Below are positions 27,361 through 35,385 of a stretch of DNA of 64,000 nucleotides, piece by piece (position 1 is the stretch's first letter; each line of letters starts with the position of its first letter). Below the pieces are notes generated by a model. It had not been told where the DNA came from. It ran no database searches and saw only the letters and a program-made list of their open reading frames with translations. The DNA is from Thermococcus sp. 21S7. Lineage in GTDB: Archaea; Methanobacteriota_B; Thermococci; Thermococcales; Thermococcaceae. The DNA lies in NCBI RefSeq assembly GCF_012027615.1, contig NZ_SNUT01000003.1, forward strand, positions 62,001 through 126,000, in the 5' to 3' direction. A program made the position numbers and the translations under genes.

Positions 27361-27432
27361 CGCCCCCGGGAAACCGCGGGGGATGAGCGCTCGGCGAGCC
27401 GTGAGTCCCCTTCGCTCCCCGGGGGTACAGCC
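27361..27432 (+). ncRNA. Probable H/ACA guide sRNA
   Basis: This GC-rich gap before the lipoprotein gene folds as one H/ACA hairpin. Lower stem: CCCCCGGG (27363-27370) with CCCGGGGG (about 27418-27425). Upper stem: GGGGA (27379-27383) with TCCCC (27406-27410). The apex has paired TGA...TGA elements (27384-27386 and 27402-27404), as in a K-turn, over the short stem CGGC/GCCG. Two unpaired arms, AAACCGC and TTCGCTC, would form the pseudouridylation pocket. ACA lies at 27427-27429, 16 nt after the upper stem, the expected distance. Such RNAs guide Cbf5 on rRNA; the target was not determined. Confidence 0.6.
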
Positions 27433-27465
27433 CAACTTTATAAATCCCGCACCCTATTTTTGAGT

Positions 27466-28620
27466 ATGCGGATACACATCCTATCGGCCCTCCTGGTGTT
27501 AATGCTTCTCTCATCCGGCTGCATTGCCCCGTTGAACGGTGCAGGTGAAAGGGGAATCTCCAGCCCGGGACAGACTCCGGAGGTCTCCTCTCATCCCACC
27601 ACACCCCCGACGACCTGGACGAATCCCTTCGTGAAGTGGGAAAACTCAACGGTCTCCCTGCCGGGTCAGGACGCCGAGCTCAGCTGTCCGGGAATCCTCT
27701 GGCGCTACATTCTCAGGGACGCACTCCCCTGCATGCTGGGCAGGGAAGAGCTTGAGGTCATATCCCCCCTCGCGGAGGAGCTCAAGGGTGAAGACCTCAC
27801 CCAAAGCGCCTGGAACGTCCTGGCCTGGGAGGAGGAGTGGCTGAGCTACGACTGGGAGAAGGCCAAACAGCCCTTCGCCAAGGTCGTGATATACCCCGAC
27901 GGAAGGCAAGAGGTCGTTGATGGGCAGAACAACACGATTCAGACACCCTACGAGACGATAATGAGGAGAACCGGGATATGCACAGACTACACCGTCCTCA
28001 CGGACGCCCTTCTTCTGGCCATGAACTACTCACCGGTCTACGCAATGGCCATAAACCTCACGGATTTAGGGCATGCAACGGCCCTGGTAAAAATAAACGG
28101 CTGGTACTTCGCTCTCGACCAGCACCTTCCGCCCATGGATTTGGGTGCCTACTACCGCTACTGGGAGCGGCAGGGGAGCAGGATAATCAACGCCACGCTC
28201 TACGAGATAACACAGGGAGGGGAGAAAGCCAGCGTAAAGGTTCTCGGCGTCGTTACCGGCGAGGAGTTCCTCAACCAGGATTACATCATGGGCGATGCCG
28301 ACGCGAGGAATTTAGCCGTCTCGATGATGAACCTTCTCTACAGCCGCTTTGGCCTGGAGGCAGACGAATCACTAAAAAGCCTCTCCGACGGAAAGCTCCC
28401 GAAGGGATACAAGGCCGGCTGGACGTGGGGGGTTACCTACTACAACCTGGCCGACTACTACCACCCGTTCTTCCATGAAGAGTACGCCGAATGGCTGCTC
28501 TCCCAGATGCTTTCAGACCAGGAGTTCGCAGGCTACGTTCAGAAGAGCGACGCGGTCTGGATAGAGGTCAAGATAGAGGGCGAGGACTTGATCCTCACCA
28601 TCTACCTCGGGAGTTCTTAG
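27466..28620 (+). CDS. Lipoprotein with transglutaminase-like domain
   Basis: A 384-residue exported protein. The signal peptide ends in a lipobox (LMLLSSGC), then comes a Ser/Thr/Pro-rich linker (about 25-55). At about 165-225 a transglutaminase/protease-like triad is visible: Cys in RTGICTDYTVL, His in LTDLGHATALVKI, Asp in YFALDQH. In archaea such lipoproteins are common but uncharacterised; they may crosslink or cleave peptides outside the cell. ATG 27466 is preferred over TTG 27460. TATA-like CTTTATAAATC is at about 27435-27445. The transposable element at 28626-30078 begins 6 bp after the stop. Confidence 0.75.
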   Translation: MRIHILSALLVLMLLSSGCIAPLNGAGERGISSPGQTPEVSSHPTTPPTTWTNPFVKWENSTVSLPGQDAELSCPGILWRYILRDALPCMLGREELEVISPLAEELKGEDLTQSAWNVLAWEEEWLSYDWEKAKQPFAKVVIYPDGRQEVVDGQNNTIQTPYETIMRRTGICTDYTVLTDALLLAMNYSPVYAMAINLTDLGHATALVKINGWYFALDQHLPPMDLGAYYRYWERQGSRIINATLYEITQGGEKASVKVLGVVTGEEFLNQDYIMGDADARNLAVSMMNLLYSRFGLEADESLKSLSDGKLPKGYKAGWTWGVTYYNLADYYHPFFHEEYAEWLLSQMLSDQEFAGYVQKSDAVWIEVKIEGEDLILTIYLGSS

Positions 28621-28800
28621 AATAGCCGTTCTGGTTAGCCGTAACTTGCGTGAAGTTCGTAAACGTCGTTACGGCTAACCTTCCCCACTCCCTTCTTCAT
28701 CGTGGGGCTTTCGGGGGGAACGGAAACTCCCCACATCTTCAAGGCTCTAAGCGAAATATTCCAAGAGCCAACCACATCTCTATCAGCCTCAAACCCACAA
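28610..28800 (-). ncRNA. Candidate omega RNA (TnpB guide RNA)
   Basis: In studied TnpB systems the guide RNA is the tnpB 3' end plus the right-end hairpin, followed by a guide copied from flanking DNA. Here the tnpB stop (28635-28637) lies inside the right-end hairpin, the same layout. The guide would begin just after AGAACGG, that is, from about 28625 downward into the lipoprotein gene end. Boundaries are approximate and expression is inferred. Confidence 0.5.
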
Positions 28801-29816
28801 TTCAAACACTTCAAAACCCTGTGCCCATTCGGGCTTAACTTACCCCCACATACCGGGCACAGGGAGGAAGTATGAGCAGGATTCACAAAAACAACCCTAA
28901 CACCCTTCAGTTTAGCCTTGTATTCGATGATTGACTGGAGTTTACGAAAACTCCAGCGATGAAGCCTGCCGTTCATCTCGGCGGAATATCTAATTGAGTC
29001 CCTGATTTCCGTCAAATCCTCAAGAGCAAGACCACCGTATTTCTCTGCCAGCTCAACGATTTTGTTCGCCAATTTGTGGTAAAGGTCGTTAAGCCTGTTC
29101 CTCTCCCTCTGTCCGTATTTTTCGAGGAGTTCTCTCCTCCTCTTTCCAGCCCTGATTTTCCGCTGTATTTTCCGTCTCTTCACGAAGTATCCAGTCCTAA
29201 TCTCCCGCTCGTGGGTGGTGATTTGAACGAATTCACCGTTTGGCAAGGCAAGGGTTACGTTGTTCTCGTTCAAATCAACTCCAACAAAAGCATCAGGCTC
29301 TTTAACCTCAACTTCCTTCGAGAAGACGACGTTTAGGAAGACTCCCTTCGGCGTTCTAACCAACCACGCTTGGCCAATCTTCCAATCCTTGAACTTCTCG
29401 TGATACTTGGCGGGATAAAACTCCAAACTAAACCTGCCTTGGGAAGTGGAGAGTTTTACAGTTCTGTTCTCTAAATCAAGTTTGAATAGATGGTCGTCAA
29501 GCATAATGACTTCCTTCTTAAAAACTGGTCTCCCCTTGGCCTTATCCTTCTTCTTCCGCTTCCTAAAGCTTTTGAAGATTGATATGGCCATCTGACAGGC
29601 CGTGTAAATGTAATGGCTCGGAAGTTCTGAATACTCCCTGCGTAAGCCCTTGTAGGTCTCCTTCTTCAGCCGGTAAAAGCTGGTAACATTGTTCTCAAAA
29701 GCGTGTGTGATGAGAAAGTTCACGATTTCACGATAAGTAGAGAAAAGGTCGTCTAATCCTTCGGGTGTTTCTTTCAGCTTGAATTTGGCGGTGAGTTTGA
29801 TGGTTTCACTCGGCAT
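28635..29816 (-). CDS. tnpB: TnpB RNA-guided nuclease (OrfB transposase-accessory)
   Basis: A 393-residue intact TnpB. The split RuvC site is complete: D in VGVDLNENNV (about 178), E in LALEDLTEIR (about 270), D in EADRDVVGSWN (about 355). The zinc finger CPVCGG...CLNCGF is present, and the N-terminal wedge/REC part begins MPSETIKLTAKFKL. TnpB cuts DNA next to a TAM using omega RNA and so preserves the element. ATG 29816 is inside the end of the RHH gene (11-bp overlap), implying coupled translation. The frame could extend to 29873 but that only duplicates the RHH region. Confidence 0.9.
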   Translation of the reverse strand: MPSETIKLTAKFKLKETPEGLDDLFSTYREIVNFLITHAFENNVTSFYRLKKETYKGLRREYSELPSHYIYTACQMAISIFKSFRKRKKKDKAKGRPVFKKEVIMLDDHLFKLDLENRTVKLSTSQGRFSLEFYPAKYHEKFKDWKIGQAWLVRTPKGVFLNVVFSKEVEVKEPDAFVGVDLNENNVTLALPNGEFVQITTHEREIRTGYFVKRRKIQRKIRAGKRRRELLEKYGQRERNRLNDLYHKLANKIVELAEKYGGLALEDLTEIRDSIRYSAEMNGRLHRWSFRKLQSIIEYKAKLKGVRVVFVNPAHTSSLCPVCGGKLSPNGHRVLKCLNCGFEADRDVVGSWNISLRALKMWGVSVPPESPTMKKGVGKVSRNDVYELHASYG

Positions 29817-29970
29817 TTTCCAGCTCCTTTTTTGTTTTTTTAATCCAATCCTTGATTGCTTCTTCAATTGCAACGCTTAAAACTCCTCTTTTGTCTCCAT
29901 AACGTTTCTTGGCGAGTTTTTTGAACTCTTCGAGGGTTTCCTCGCTGATGACGAAAGTTGCTTTAGACAT
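29806..29970 (-). CDS. Small ribbon-helix-helix protein of the TnpB element
   Basis: A 54-residue ORF: MSKATFVISEETLEEFKK, then AKKRYGDKRGVLSVAIEEAIKDW and a lysine-rich end. The beta strand followed by two helices is the ribbon-helix-helix pattern (as in CopG/MetJ-like repressors), with TFVISEE as the DNA-contact strand. It lies at the 5' end of the element, overlaps tnpB by 11 bp and follows GGTGGTTAGT. It probably binds the element's left end and represses tnpB, or helps recognise the ends; this is inference. Confidence 0.7.
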   Translation of the reverse strand: MSKATFVISEETLEEFKKLAKKRYGDKRGVLSVAIEEAIKDWIKKTKKELENAE

Positions 29971-30064
29971 ACTAACCACCACTTAGAGAATACTAAGTGG
30001 GAATATTTAAACCTTATGCTAACAGAAACTAATAAAAATCAACAGAAGTTACGAAAGTTACCAA

Positions 30065-31285
30065 CTAAGAAACAGCCCGAGAGTCCCTGGGGTAGCGAGA
30101 GTTTCTTCTTCCGTTTCTTCTGTAGCCATCTGAAGGGCCGCGCTCGTACCTCTCCCGGTACTCCTTCGGAATCTCCTCGCTGAGCTCGGATTTCCTTATC
30201 TCCACTCCCGCAACCTGGGCAATGTAGCGCAGCCTCTTGAACTCGCCGGGCATTATGAAGGTTATCGCCCTTCCTTTCTTGCCCATCCTGCCGGTTCTCC
30301 CTATCCTGTGGACGTAGTCCTCGGCCGTCATGGGCAGGGAGTAGTTGACGATGTGGTTTATATCCTGGACGTCCAAACCGCGCGCGGCGACATCGGTTGC
30401 CACGAGAATCCTCGTTCGCTTGGTCTTAAAGCGCCAGAAGGTTCTCTCACGGGCGGCCTGGCTCATGTCGCCGTTGAGTGCCTCGGCGCTGTAGCCGGCC
30501 CTCCTGAGCCTCTCGCTCAGCTCCCTGGTTTCCCGCTTGGTGGCGCAGAAGACTATCCCGTAGAAGTCCCCGGCGCCGTCGAGTATCTTCTTCAGCACCG
30601 TGAACTTCCTAGCTGGAACGACCTCTATGTACTCCTGATCAACCATCTCGGGCACAAGCTCGTCGCTGCTGACGCTTACCACCTCGTAGTCACCCATGTA
30701 GCGCCTCGCGAGCCTCTTTATCTCCGGCGGCATCGTGGCGGAGAACATCAGCACACGCTTCTTTCTCGGCGTCTCCCTGAAAATCGCCTCTATGTCGTCT
30801 ATGAACCCCATATCGAGCATCCTGTCGGCCTCATCGAGGATGAAGAACTTTACGGAGCTCAGGTCGAGGGTCCCGCGCCTTATGTGGTCGAGAACTCTGC
30901 CAGGGGTTCCGACTACGACGTGGGTCCCCCGCTCAAGCGCCCTTATCTGCGGCCCTATCGGCTGGCCGCCGTAGACGGCGTAAACGTAAACCCTCTTCCT
31001 CCCGCGGAGGCTCTTGATTTCATCCGACACCTGAAGGGCAAGCTCCCTCGTGGGTGTGAGGATTATCGCCTGAACGGCTTTTATCTTCGGGTCAATCGCC
31101 TCGATTATCGGGAGCGCAAAGGCAGCCGTCTTTCCCGTCCCGGTCTGAGACTGGCCGATTATATCGACGTCGCCCGATAGAAGGCGCGGGATTACCTCCC
31201 TCTGAATGTCTGTAGGCTGTGAGAAGCCCTTCTGCCTGACGGCCACTAACGTGGCCTCCGATAAGCCTAAGCTTTCAAAACTCAT
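30065..31285 (-). CDS. DEAD-box RNA helicase
   Basis: A 406-residue SF2 helicase with all motifs: Q-motif GFSQPTDIQ, I QTGTGKT, Ia PTRELALQ, II DEAD (ILDEADRML), III SAT, V ARGLDVQDI, VI HRIGRTGRMG. The C-terminal tail is Arg-rich (YRRNGRRNSRYPRDS), as in cold-induced archaeal DeaD proteins that unwind mRNA or rRNA. The last residues AVS and the TAG stop are encoded by the left end of the inserted TnpB element, so the original tail was altered. tRNA-Lys lies upstream. Confidence 0.95.
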   Translation of the reverse strand: MSFESLGLSEATLVAVRQKGFSQPTDIQREVIPRLLSGDVDIIGQSQTGTGKTAAFALPIIEAIDPKIKAVQAIILTPTRELALQVSDEIKSLRGRKRVYVYAVYGGQPIGPQIRALERGTHVVVGTPGRVLDHIRRGTLDLSSVKFFILDEADRMLDMGFIDDIEAIFRETPRKKRVLMFSATMPPEIKRLARRYMGDYEVVSVSSDELVPEMVDQEYIEVVPARKFTVLKKILDGAGDFYGIVFCATKRETRELSERLRRAGYSAEALNGDMSQAARERTFWRFKTKRTRILVATDVAARGLDVQDINHIVNYSLPMTAEDYVHRIGRTGRMGKKGRAITFIMPGEFKRLRYIAQVAGVEIRKSELSEEIPKEYRERYERGPSDGYRRNGRRNSRYPRDSRAVS

Positions 31286-31354
31286 TTTCCTAACTCCTTA
31301 CGTTGCTCAAACGCATCCCTTCTCAAACGGAACGCGTCGAGAAGAAACGCGGTC

Positions 31355-31432
31355 TGGCGGGCCGGGGGGGATTCGAACCCCCGACCACGGGATTAAGAGT
31401 CCCGCGCTCTAACCATGCTGAGCTACCGGCCC
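31355..31432 (-). tRNA. tRNA-Lys (CUU)
   Basis: The reverse strand folds as a cloverleaf: acceptor GGGCCGG with CCGGCCC, anticodon stem CGGGA/TCCCG-type around loop CTCTTAA (anticodon CUU), T-arm GGGGG-TTCGAAT-CCCCC. Discriminator G and an encoded CCA (31355-31357) are present. No intron. It lies between the helicase start and the DUF835 gene. Confidence 0.95.
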
Positions 31433-31559
31433 TCAACCCGAAACCATAGACGGGAGGTGGCTTTATAAATTTTTTGGTGCCCCCGCGGGACAGGAACAAC
31501 CCAGCATCTAACAGACTTTCATCGAAAAGCCTTTAAACGTATATCATGATGTGGTGTTG

Positions 31560-32306
31560 ATGATTGGATACGAGCACATAAAGTTAGGCGCCGAGATAGT
31601 GTCCTTCCTGTCCCTATCAGGACTCATCTACCTAGCTTTCTCACTCCGGAAATCCCTGGGAGGAATCTTCGACGATAAAATCATCAAGAGGTTTTTTATG
31701 GGTGCCTTCGTGTTCTGGAGTGGCTATTTTGTGAACGTTATGAACGATGTTGTTCCCCTGAAAGTCCTGAAGATCCTCGATGATGCCCTGGGTGCACTGG
31801 GGATACTCATAATAGCCATTGTATTCCGAAGCTTGAAGGAGGAAATAGAGCTCAAGGTAAAGCCCACGGTTGTACTCAACGGCCAGTCAAGCCTTCCTCC
31901 CGGAGCGTACCTCATGAAGCCGATTCCCGCTAAGAAGATTCTCAAAACTCTTGCCGGGAAGAAAGTCATTGCACTCACGAGGTTTCCTCAAAAGTGGAAG
32001 CAAGCGGGGGTCCCGTATATCTGGCTCTCCAACGTTGAAGACTCCAAATCCATATCACCAACCCGGCTCGCGGCCATCCTCCACATAATAACCCAGGAGG
32101 TCGAATCCGATACATTTGTAATCGTCGAGGGTGTGGAATATCTAATCCTCCAAAACGGTCCCACAGGAGTCCTGAGGTTTCTGCTCTCGCTGAAGGACCA
32201 TGTACTGAAAAACGGTGGAGGAATAGTCCTGATAGTCGATCCGGAGTCCGTGGACCACTGGGTCTACAAAATTCTGGAGAAGGAATTCAAAGTCCTCCAA
32301 GTTTAA
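31560..32306 (+). CDS. DUF835-domain membrane protein
   Basis: A 248-residue protein. Three hydrophobic helices (about 12-28, 45-60, 75-95) are followed by a soluble domain with LPPGAYLMKPIPAKKIL, VIALTRFPQKWKQAGVPYIWLSNVED and DTFVIVEGVEYLILQNG, the pattern of Thermococcales DUF835 proteins. They are thought to be sensory or regulatory, with unknown partners. ATG 31560 follows GTGGTGTTG. TATA-like CCTTTAAACG is at about 31530-31539. A similar membrane half may be the cut gene at 1-443. Confidence 0.75.
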   Translation: MIGYEHIKLGAEIVSFLSLSGLIYLAFSLRKSLGGIFDDKIIKRFFMGAFVFWSGYFVNVMNDVVPLKVLKILDDALGALGILIIAIVFRSLKEEIELKVKPTVVLNGQSSLPPGAYLMKPIPAKKILKTLAGKKVIALTRFPQKWKQAGVPYIWLSNVEDSKSISPTRLAAILHIITQEVESDTFVIVEGVEYLILQNGPTGVLRFLLSLKDHVLKNGGGIVLIVDPESVDHWVYKILEKEFKVLQV

Positions 32307-32354
32307 GAAACCACAAAATTTATAAAGGGCGATTGGCGGTTATACTTTGGCGGC

Positions 32355-32442
32355 GCGGGGGTTGCCGAGCCTGGTCAAAGGCGCGGGATTGAGGGTCCCG
32401 TCCCGTAGGGGTTCCGGGGTTCAAATCCCCGCCCCCGCACCA
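32355..32442 (+). tRNA. tRNA-Leu (GAG)
   Basis: Class II cloverleaf: acceptor GCGGGGG with CCCCCGC, anticodon loop TTGAGGG in stem CGGGA/TCCCG (anticodon GAG), a long variable arm (TCCCGTAGGGG), and T-arm GGGG-TTCAAAT-CCCC. Discriminator A and encoded CCA (32440-32442) follow. No intron seen. Confidence 0.95.
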
Positions 32443-32778
32443 CAGCAAGCCTTTCTGATTGGCGTATTAGCAGGAGCAAAGTTCTCCGTTTAAATTGCAA
32501 GTTTTGCAGTAATCCATCTGAATGCATAAGCTTTAATCAAGCTTTTCCGAGAGTCTGCGGAGTTTCGTAAAGCTGACATTTTCTTTTTCAAGCTTCACCC
32601 TTCCGGGAGGGATGAAGTCAGCCGGATGTTTAGAGAGGACGAAGGGTTCCCTGGGTGATGTATCCGCCAAACATATCGATGACATTTCTCTTCACCAAGC
32701 CTCGCCCTTCAGGGGATACTGTGTTTGATAAATTAGCCTTCAAACAGGAAAGCAATCTTTTTTTAAAGCCCAAAAGCC
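32443..32778. repeat. Gene-free stretch with element debris and a broken ORF
   Basis: No intact gene. On the reverse strand two adjacent frames (VKRNVIDMFGGYITQG, then EPFVLSKHPADFIPPG ... ending RRLSEKLD at stop 32533) join if one base is changed near 32645, so a small gene has decayed here. CTTCACCCTTCCGGGAGGG...GAAGTCAG (32592-32621) resembles the right end of the second TnpB element family at 33235-33268. TTTTTTTAAAGCC (about 32759-32771) is the promoter of the following tnpB fragment. Confidence 0.45.
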
Positions 32779-33291
32779 ATGCCATACTTTGAAATGAAGC
32801 GGGCAGTAACGGTAAAACTCCAACCCTCAAAGGAGCAGGAGAAAATCCTTTTTGAGTTAGCCCACGCTACGGCAGTAATCTGGAACAGGCTCAACTACGA
32901 GAGGCTTAAACAGTTCAAGGAATTCGGTAAAATAGACTTCTCAACAACTGAAAAAGAGGCATATCACGAGTTCAAAAACTGGATTGGTAGTTCAACAGTC
33001 CAGCAGTTGGCCAGAAAGAATGCTGAAAGCTGGAGGAGTTTCTTCTCCCTCAACAAAAAGAAAAAGGGGGGAGAACTCCCCGCATGGTTCAAACCCAAAC
33101 CACCTAAATTCATCAGGGAAAAGAACGGCAGAAAACTCTTCGTAATCCCCCTCAGGAACGACCAGTATCGGATTAAGGGCTCTGGTGAGAACCCCCCAAA
33201 CTTCTCCGCCATTGGGTTAGGGGGTTCCTCGTTGGAACCCTCACCCTTCAGGGCGGGAAGGAGGTCAGCCAAAGGCATAATCTTAGTTTAA
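32779..33291 (+). pseudogene. tnpB: tnpB fragment of a second element family
   Basis: The first about 135 codons are a normal TnpB N-terminus (KRAVTVKLQPSKEQEKILFELAHATAVIWNRLNYER, then STVQQLARKNAESWRSFFSL). The middle, with the RuvC and zinc-finger parts, is absent; the frame jumps to a terminal sequence encoding SLEPSPFRAGRRS. The nucleotide right end AACCCTCACCCTTCAGGGCGGG...GAGGTCAG (33236-33268) also occurs at 51258-51290. This is an internally deleted, inactive copy, distinct in sequence from the TnpB at 28635-29816. Start ATG 32779. Confidence 0.8.
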
Positions 33292-33443
33292 GATGGAATC
33301 AAATTTACGTCCCGGCACACACTAGGACATTCAAGAACACATTAAGTTAACAGATGAACTTAACTTAGGATGAGTAGTGAAACGCTTCCTTTTGCGAAGG
33401 CCTTATATCCTCCAACCCGAAAATCTTTCGAGGTGATTCTGAT

Positions 33444-35345
33444 ATGGAGGCGAAAGGTGGTTACTGGGGCAAGATTCTGAGGGTCAACCTGACGACCCGC
33501 GAGGTCAAGGTGGAGCCCCTGCCGGAGGAGTTTCCAAGGAAGTACCTCGGCGGTGTTGGTTTCGGTACCAGACTTCTCTACGACGAGGTTCCAGCCGGAG
33601 CGGACCCCCTCGGACCTGAGAACAAGATGATAATCACTCCCGGCCTGTTCGTTGCCACGGGAATTGGAACCGGTTCAAAGACGGCGTTCAATTTCAAGAG
33701 CCCGCTCACCGGCGGTTACGGCCGCTCGATGGCCGGCGCCAAGATGGGTGAGGAGCTCAAGAAGGCCGGCTACGATGTTCTGATAATCGAAGGCCAGAGC
33801 GAAGAGCCCGTTATGGTTGTAATCGAGAACGACGAGGTTAAGATAGTCCCAGCCGAGGGATACTGGGGCCTCACCACCGGCGAGGCCAGGAAGAAGGCTA
33901 AGGAGGAGTACCCCGGATTCGCTACGGCTTTCATCGGCCCAGCCGGTGAGAACCTCAGCAGGATAGCGACGATAGAGACCGACGATAGGCAGGCCGGCAG
34001 GGGCGGCCCCGGAGCCGTCCTCGGAAGCAAGAAGCTCAAGGGAATCCTCGTCAAGGGAACCAAGAAGATACCAATCGCCGAGCCGGAGAAGCTCCGCGAA
34101 CTGATTAAGGAGTGGGCAAGGGTCTTTAAGGACCACCCGGCCACCAAGGCGGACATGGACTACGGAAGCGGCGAGTTCCTCGACTGGATGAACCGCGAGC
34201 GCGGTACCTTCCCAGTCAGGAACTGGCAGATGGGCTTCTTCAAGAAGGCCTACGAGAAGGCCAAGGAGGAGGGCAGGGAGCACATCGGAATCGACCCGTA
34301 CTTCTGGGCGCCGAAGTACCGTGCGGGAAGGAAGCCGTGCCCGATGTGCAACAAGCCGTGCAGCCAGTACATAAAAATCGAGAGCGAACGCTGGGGCACC
34401 TTCATGACCGACGGTCCTGAGTACGAGACCCTCTACTCATTCGGCGGCGTGCTTGAGCTCGACGACTTTGAAACCGTTGCGTACCTCAACTACCTCGCCG
34501 ATGAGCTCGGCCTCGACACCATCTCCGCCGGTGTTACCATCGCTTGGGCGATGGAGGCTTACGAGAGGGGCCTTCTCACCAAGGAGGAGGCGGACGGCCT
34601 TGAGCTGACCTTCGGCAATGGAGAAGCAGCGGTCGAGGCCCTCAAGAAGATGGCCCACCGCGAGGGCAACCTCGGAAAGCTCCTCGCCGACGGTGTCAAG
34701 AGGGCCAGCGAGAGGCTTGGAAAGGACAGCTGGAAGTTCGCCATGCACGTTAAGGGGATGGAGCCGCCGGCCTACGACGTCCGCGGCATAAAGGGAATGG
34801 CGCTCGCCTTCGCCGTGAACGTCCGCGGTGCCGACCACCTCACCAGCGGCGCCTACGGAACCGAGCTGGTCGGCAGGTGGTGGAAGTTCGACGGCGTCGA
34901 CAGGACTAGGGGCGAGAATAAGGGATTCGAGATAGCCTTCCACGAGAACCTCATGGCGGTCTACGACGCCACCGGCGTCTGTAAGTTCTCAAGGCACATG
35001 TACTTCCTCGAAGGCTTCCCGCCGCTCGTCGAAGCCGTCACAGGCATGAATGTAGGCGAGGCCGAGCTGATGGTCATCGGCGAGAGGATAATGAACATCG
35101 CCAGGGCCTTCAACGCCCGCGAGGGCTTCAGCAGAAAGGACGACACCCTGCCGTACAGGGTCATGTGGGAGCCGATTCCGGAGGGCGTCAGCAAGGGCCT
35201 CCACGTCCCGCCGTGGGAGCTCGACAGAATGCTCGACGAGTACTACCAGGCCCGCGGCTGGAGCAGGGACGGAATCCCGACCAAGGCCAAGCTCATGGCC
35301 CTCGACCTCCCGGACATCGCGGAGGACATCGGGGCTGGAGTTTGA
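33444..35345 (+). CDS. Tungsten aldehyde:ferredoxin oxidoreductase family enzyme (WOR-like)
   Basis: A 633-residue AOR-family protein. N-terminal GYWGKILRVNLTTREVKVEPLP and TGGYGRSMAG are typical of the tungstopterin domain. The 4Fe-4S ligands are CPMCNKPC (about 300-307) plus a later Cys (TGVCKFSRH, about 520), and DTISAGVTIAWAME is a pterin-contact segment. Members oxidise aldehydes with ferredoxin during sugar or peptide fermentation. Sequence at the N-terminus differs from classic AOR and FOR, so it is more likely one of the WOR paralogues; substrate unknown. Start ATG 33444 follows GAGGTGATT. Small Cys-rich gene 40 bp downstream. Confidence 0.88.
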   Translation: MEAKGGYWGKILRVNLTTREVKVEPLPEEFPRKYLGGVGFGTRLLYDEVPAGADPLGPENKMIITPGLFVATGIGTGSKTAFNFKSPLTGGYGRSMAGAKMGEELKKAGYDVLIIEGQSEEPVMVVIENDEVKIVPAEGYWGLTTGEARKKAKEEYPGFATAFIGPAGENLSRIATIETDDRQAGRGGPGAVLGSKKLKGILVKGTKKIPIAEPEKLRELIKEWARVFKDHPATKADMDYGSGEFLDWMNRERGTFPVRNWQMGFFKKAYEKAKEEGREHIGIDPYFWAPKYRAGRKPCPMCNKPCSQYIKIESERWGTFMTDGPEYETLYSFGGVLELDDFETVAYLNYLADELGLDTISAGVTIAWAMEAYERGLLTKEEADGLELTFGNGEAAVEALKKMAHREGNLGKLLADGVKRASERLGKDSWKFAMHVKGMEPPAYDVRGIKGMALAFAVNVRGADHLTSGAYGTELVGRWWKFDGVDRTRGENKGFEIAFHENLMAVYDATGVCKFSRHMYFLEGFPPLVEAVTGMNVGEAELMVIGERIMNIARAFNAREGFSRKDDTLPYRVMWEPIPEGVSKGLHVPPWELDRMLDEYYQARGWSRDGIPTKAKLMALDLPDIAEDIGAGV

Positions 35346-35385
35346 AGGTTTTCTCTCCCTCTTCTTATTCCCTCCGGTGGGCAAC

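Larger units (their letters stand above)
28626..30078 (-). mobile_element. IS200/IS605-family TnpB element without tnpA
   Basis: The element reads leftwards: left end near 30078 (GGGCTGTT on the reverse strand), promoter TTTAAATATTC, a small RHH gene, tnpB, and a right-end hairpin with 13-bp perfect arms GGTTAGCCGTAAC (28633-28645) and its complement (28668-28680), then AGAACGG ending at 28626. Ends were set by comparison with the deleted copy at 15169-15431. There is no Y1 transposase gene, so movement needs TnpA in trans. Its left end supplies the last codons of the DEAD helicase. Confidence 0.8.

Noticed and set aside
26450-27649. 399-codon reverse open frame
   Set aside because: Antisense to the M55 peptidase, the H/ACA-like hairpin and the lipoprotein start; no domain recognised.
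31206-31412. Forward ORF ending GPGGIRTPDHGIKSPAL
   Set aside because: Antisense to tRNA-Lys and to the helicase start; a classic spurious translation of a tRNA.
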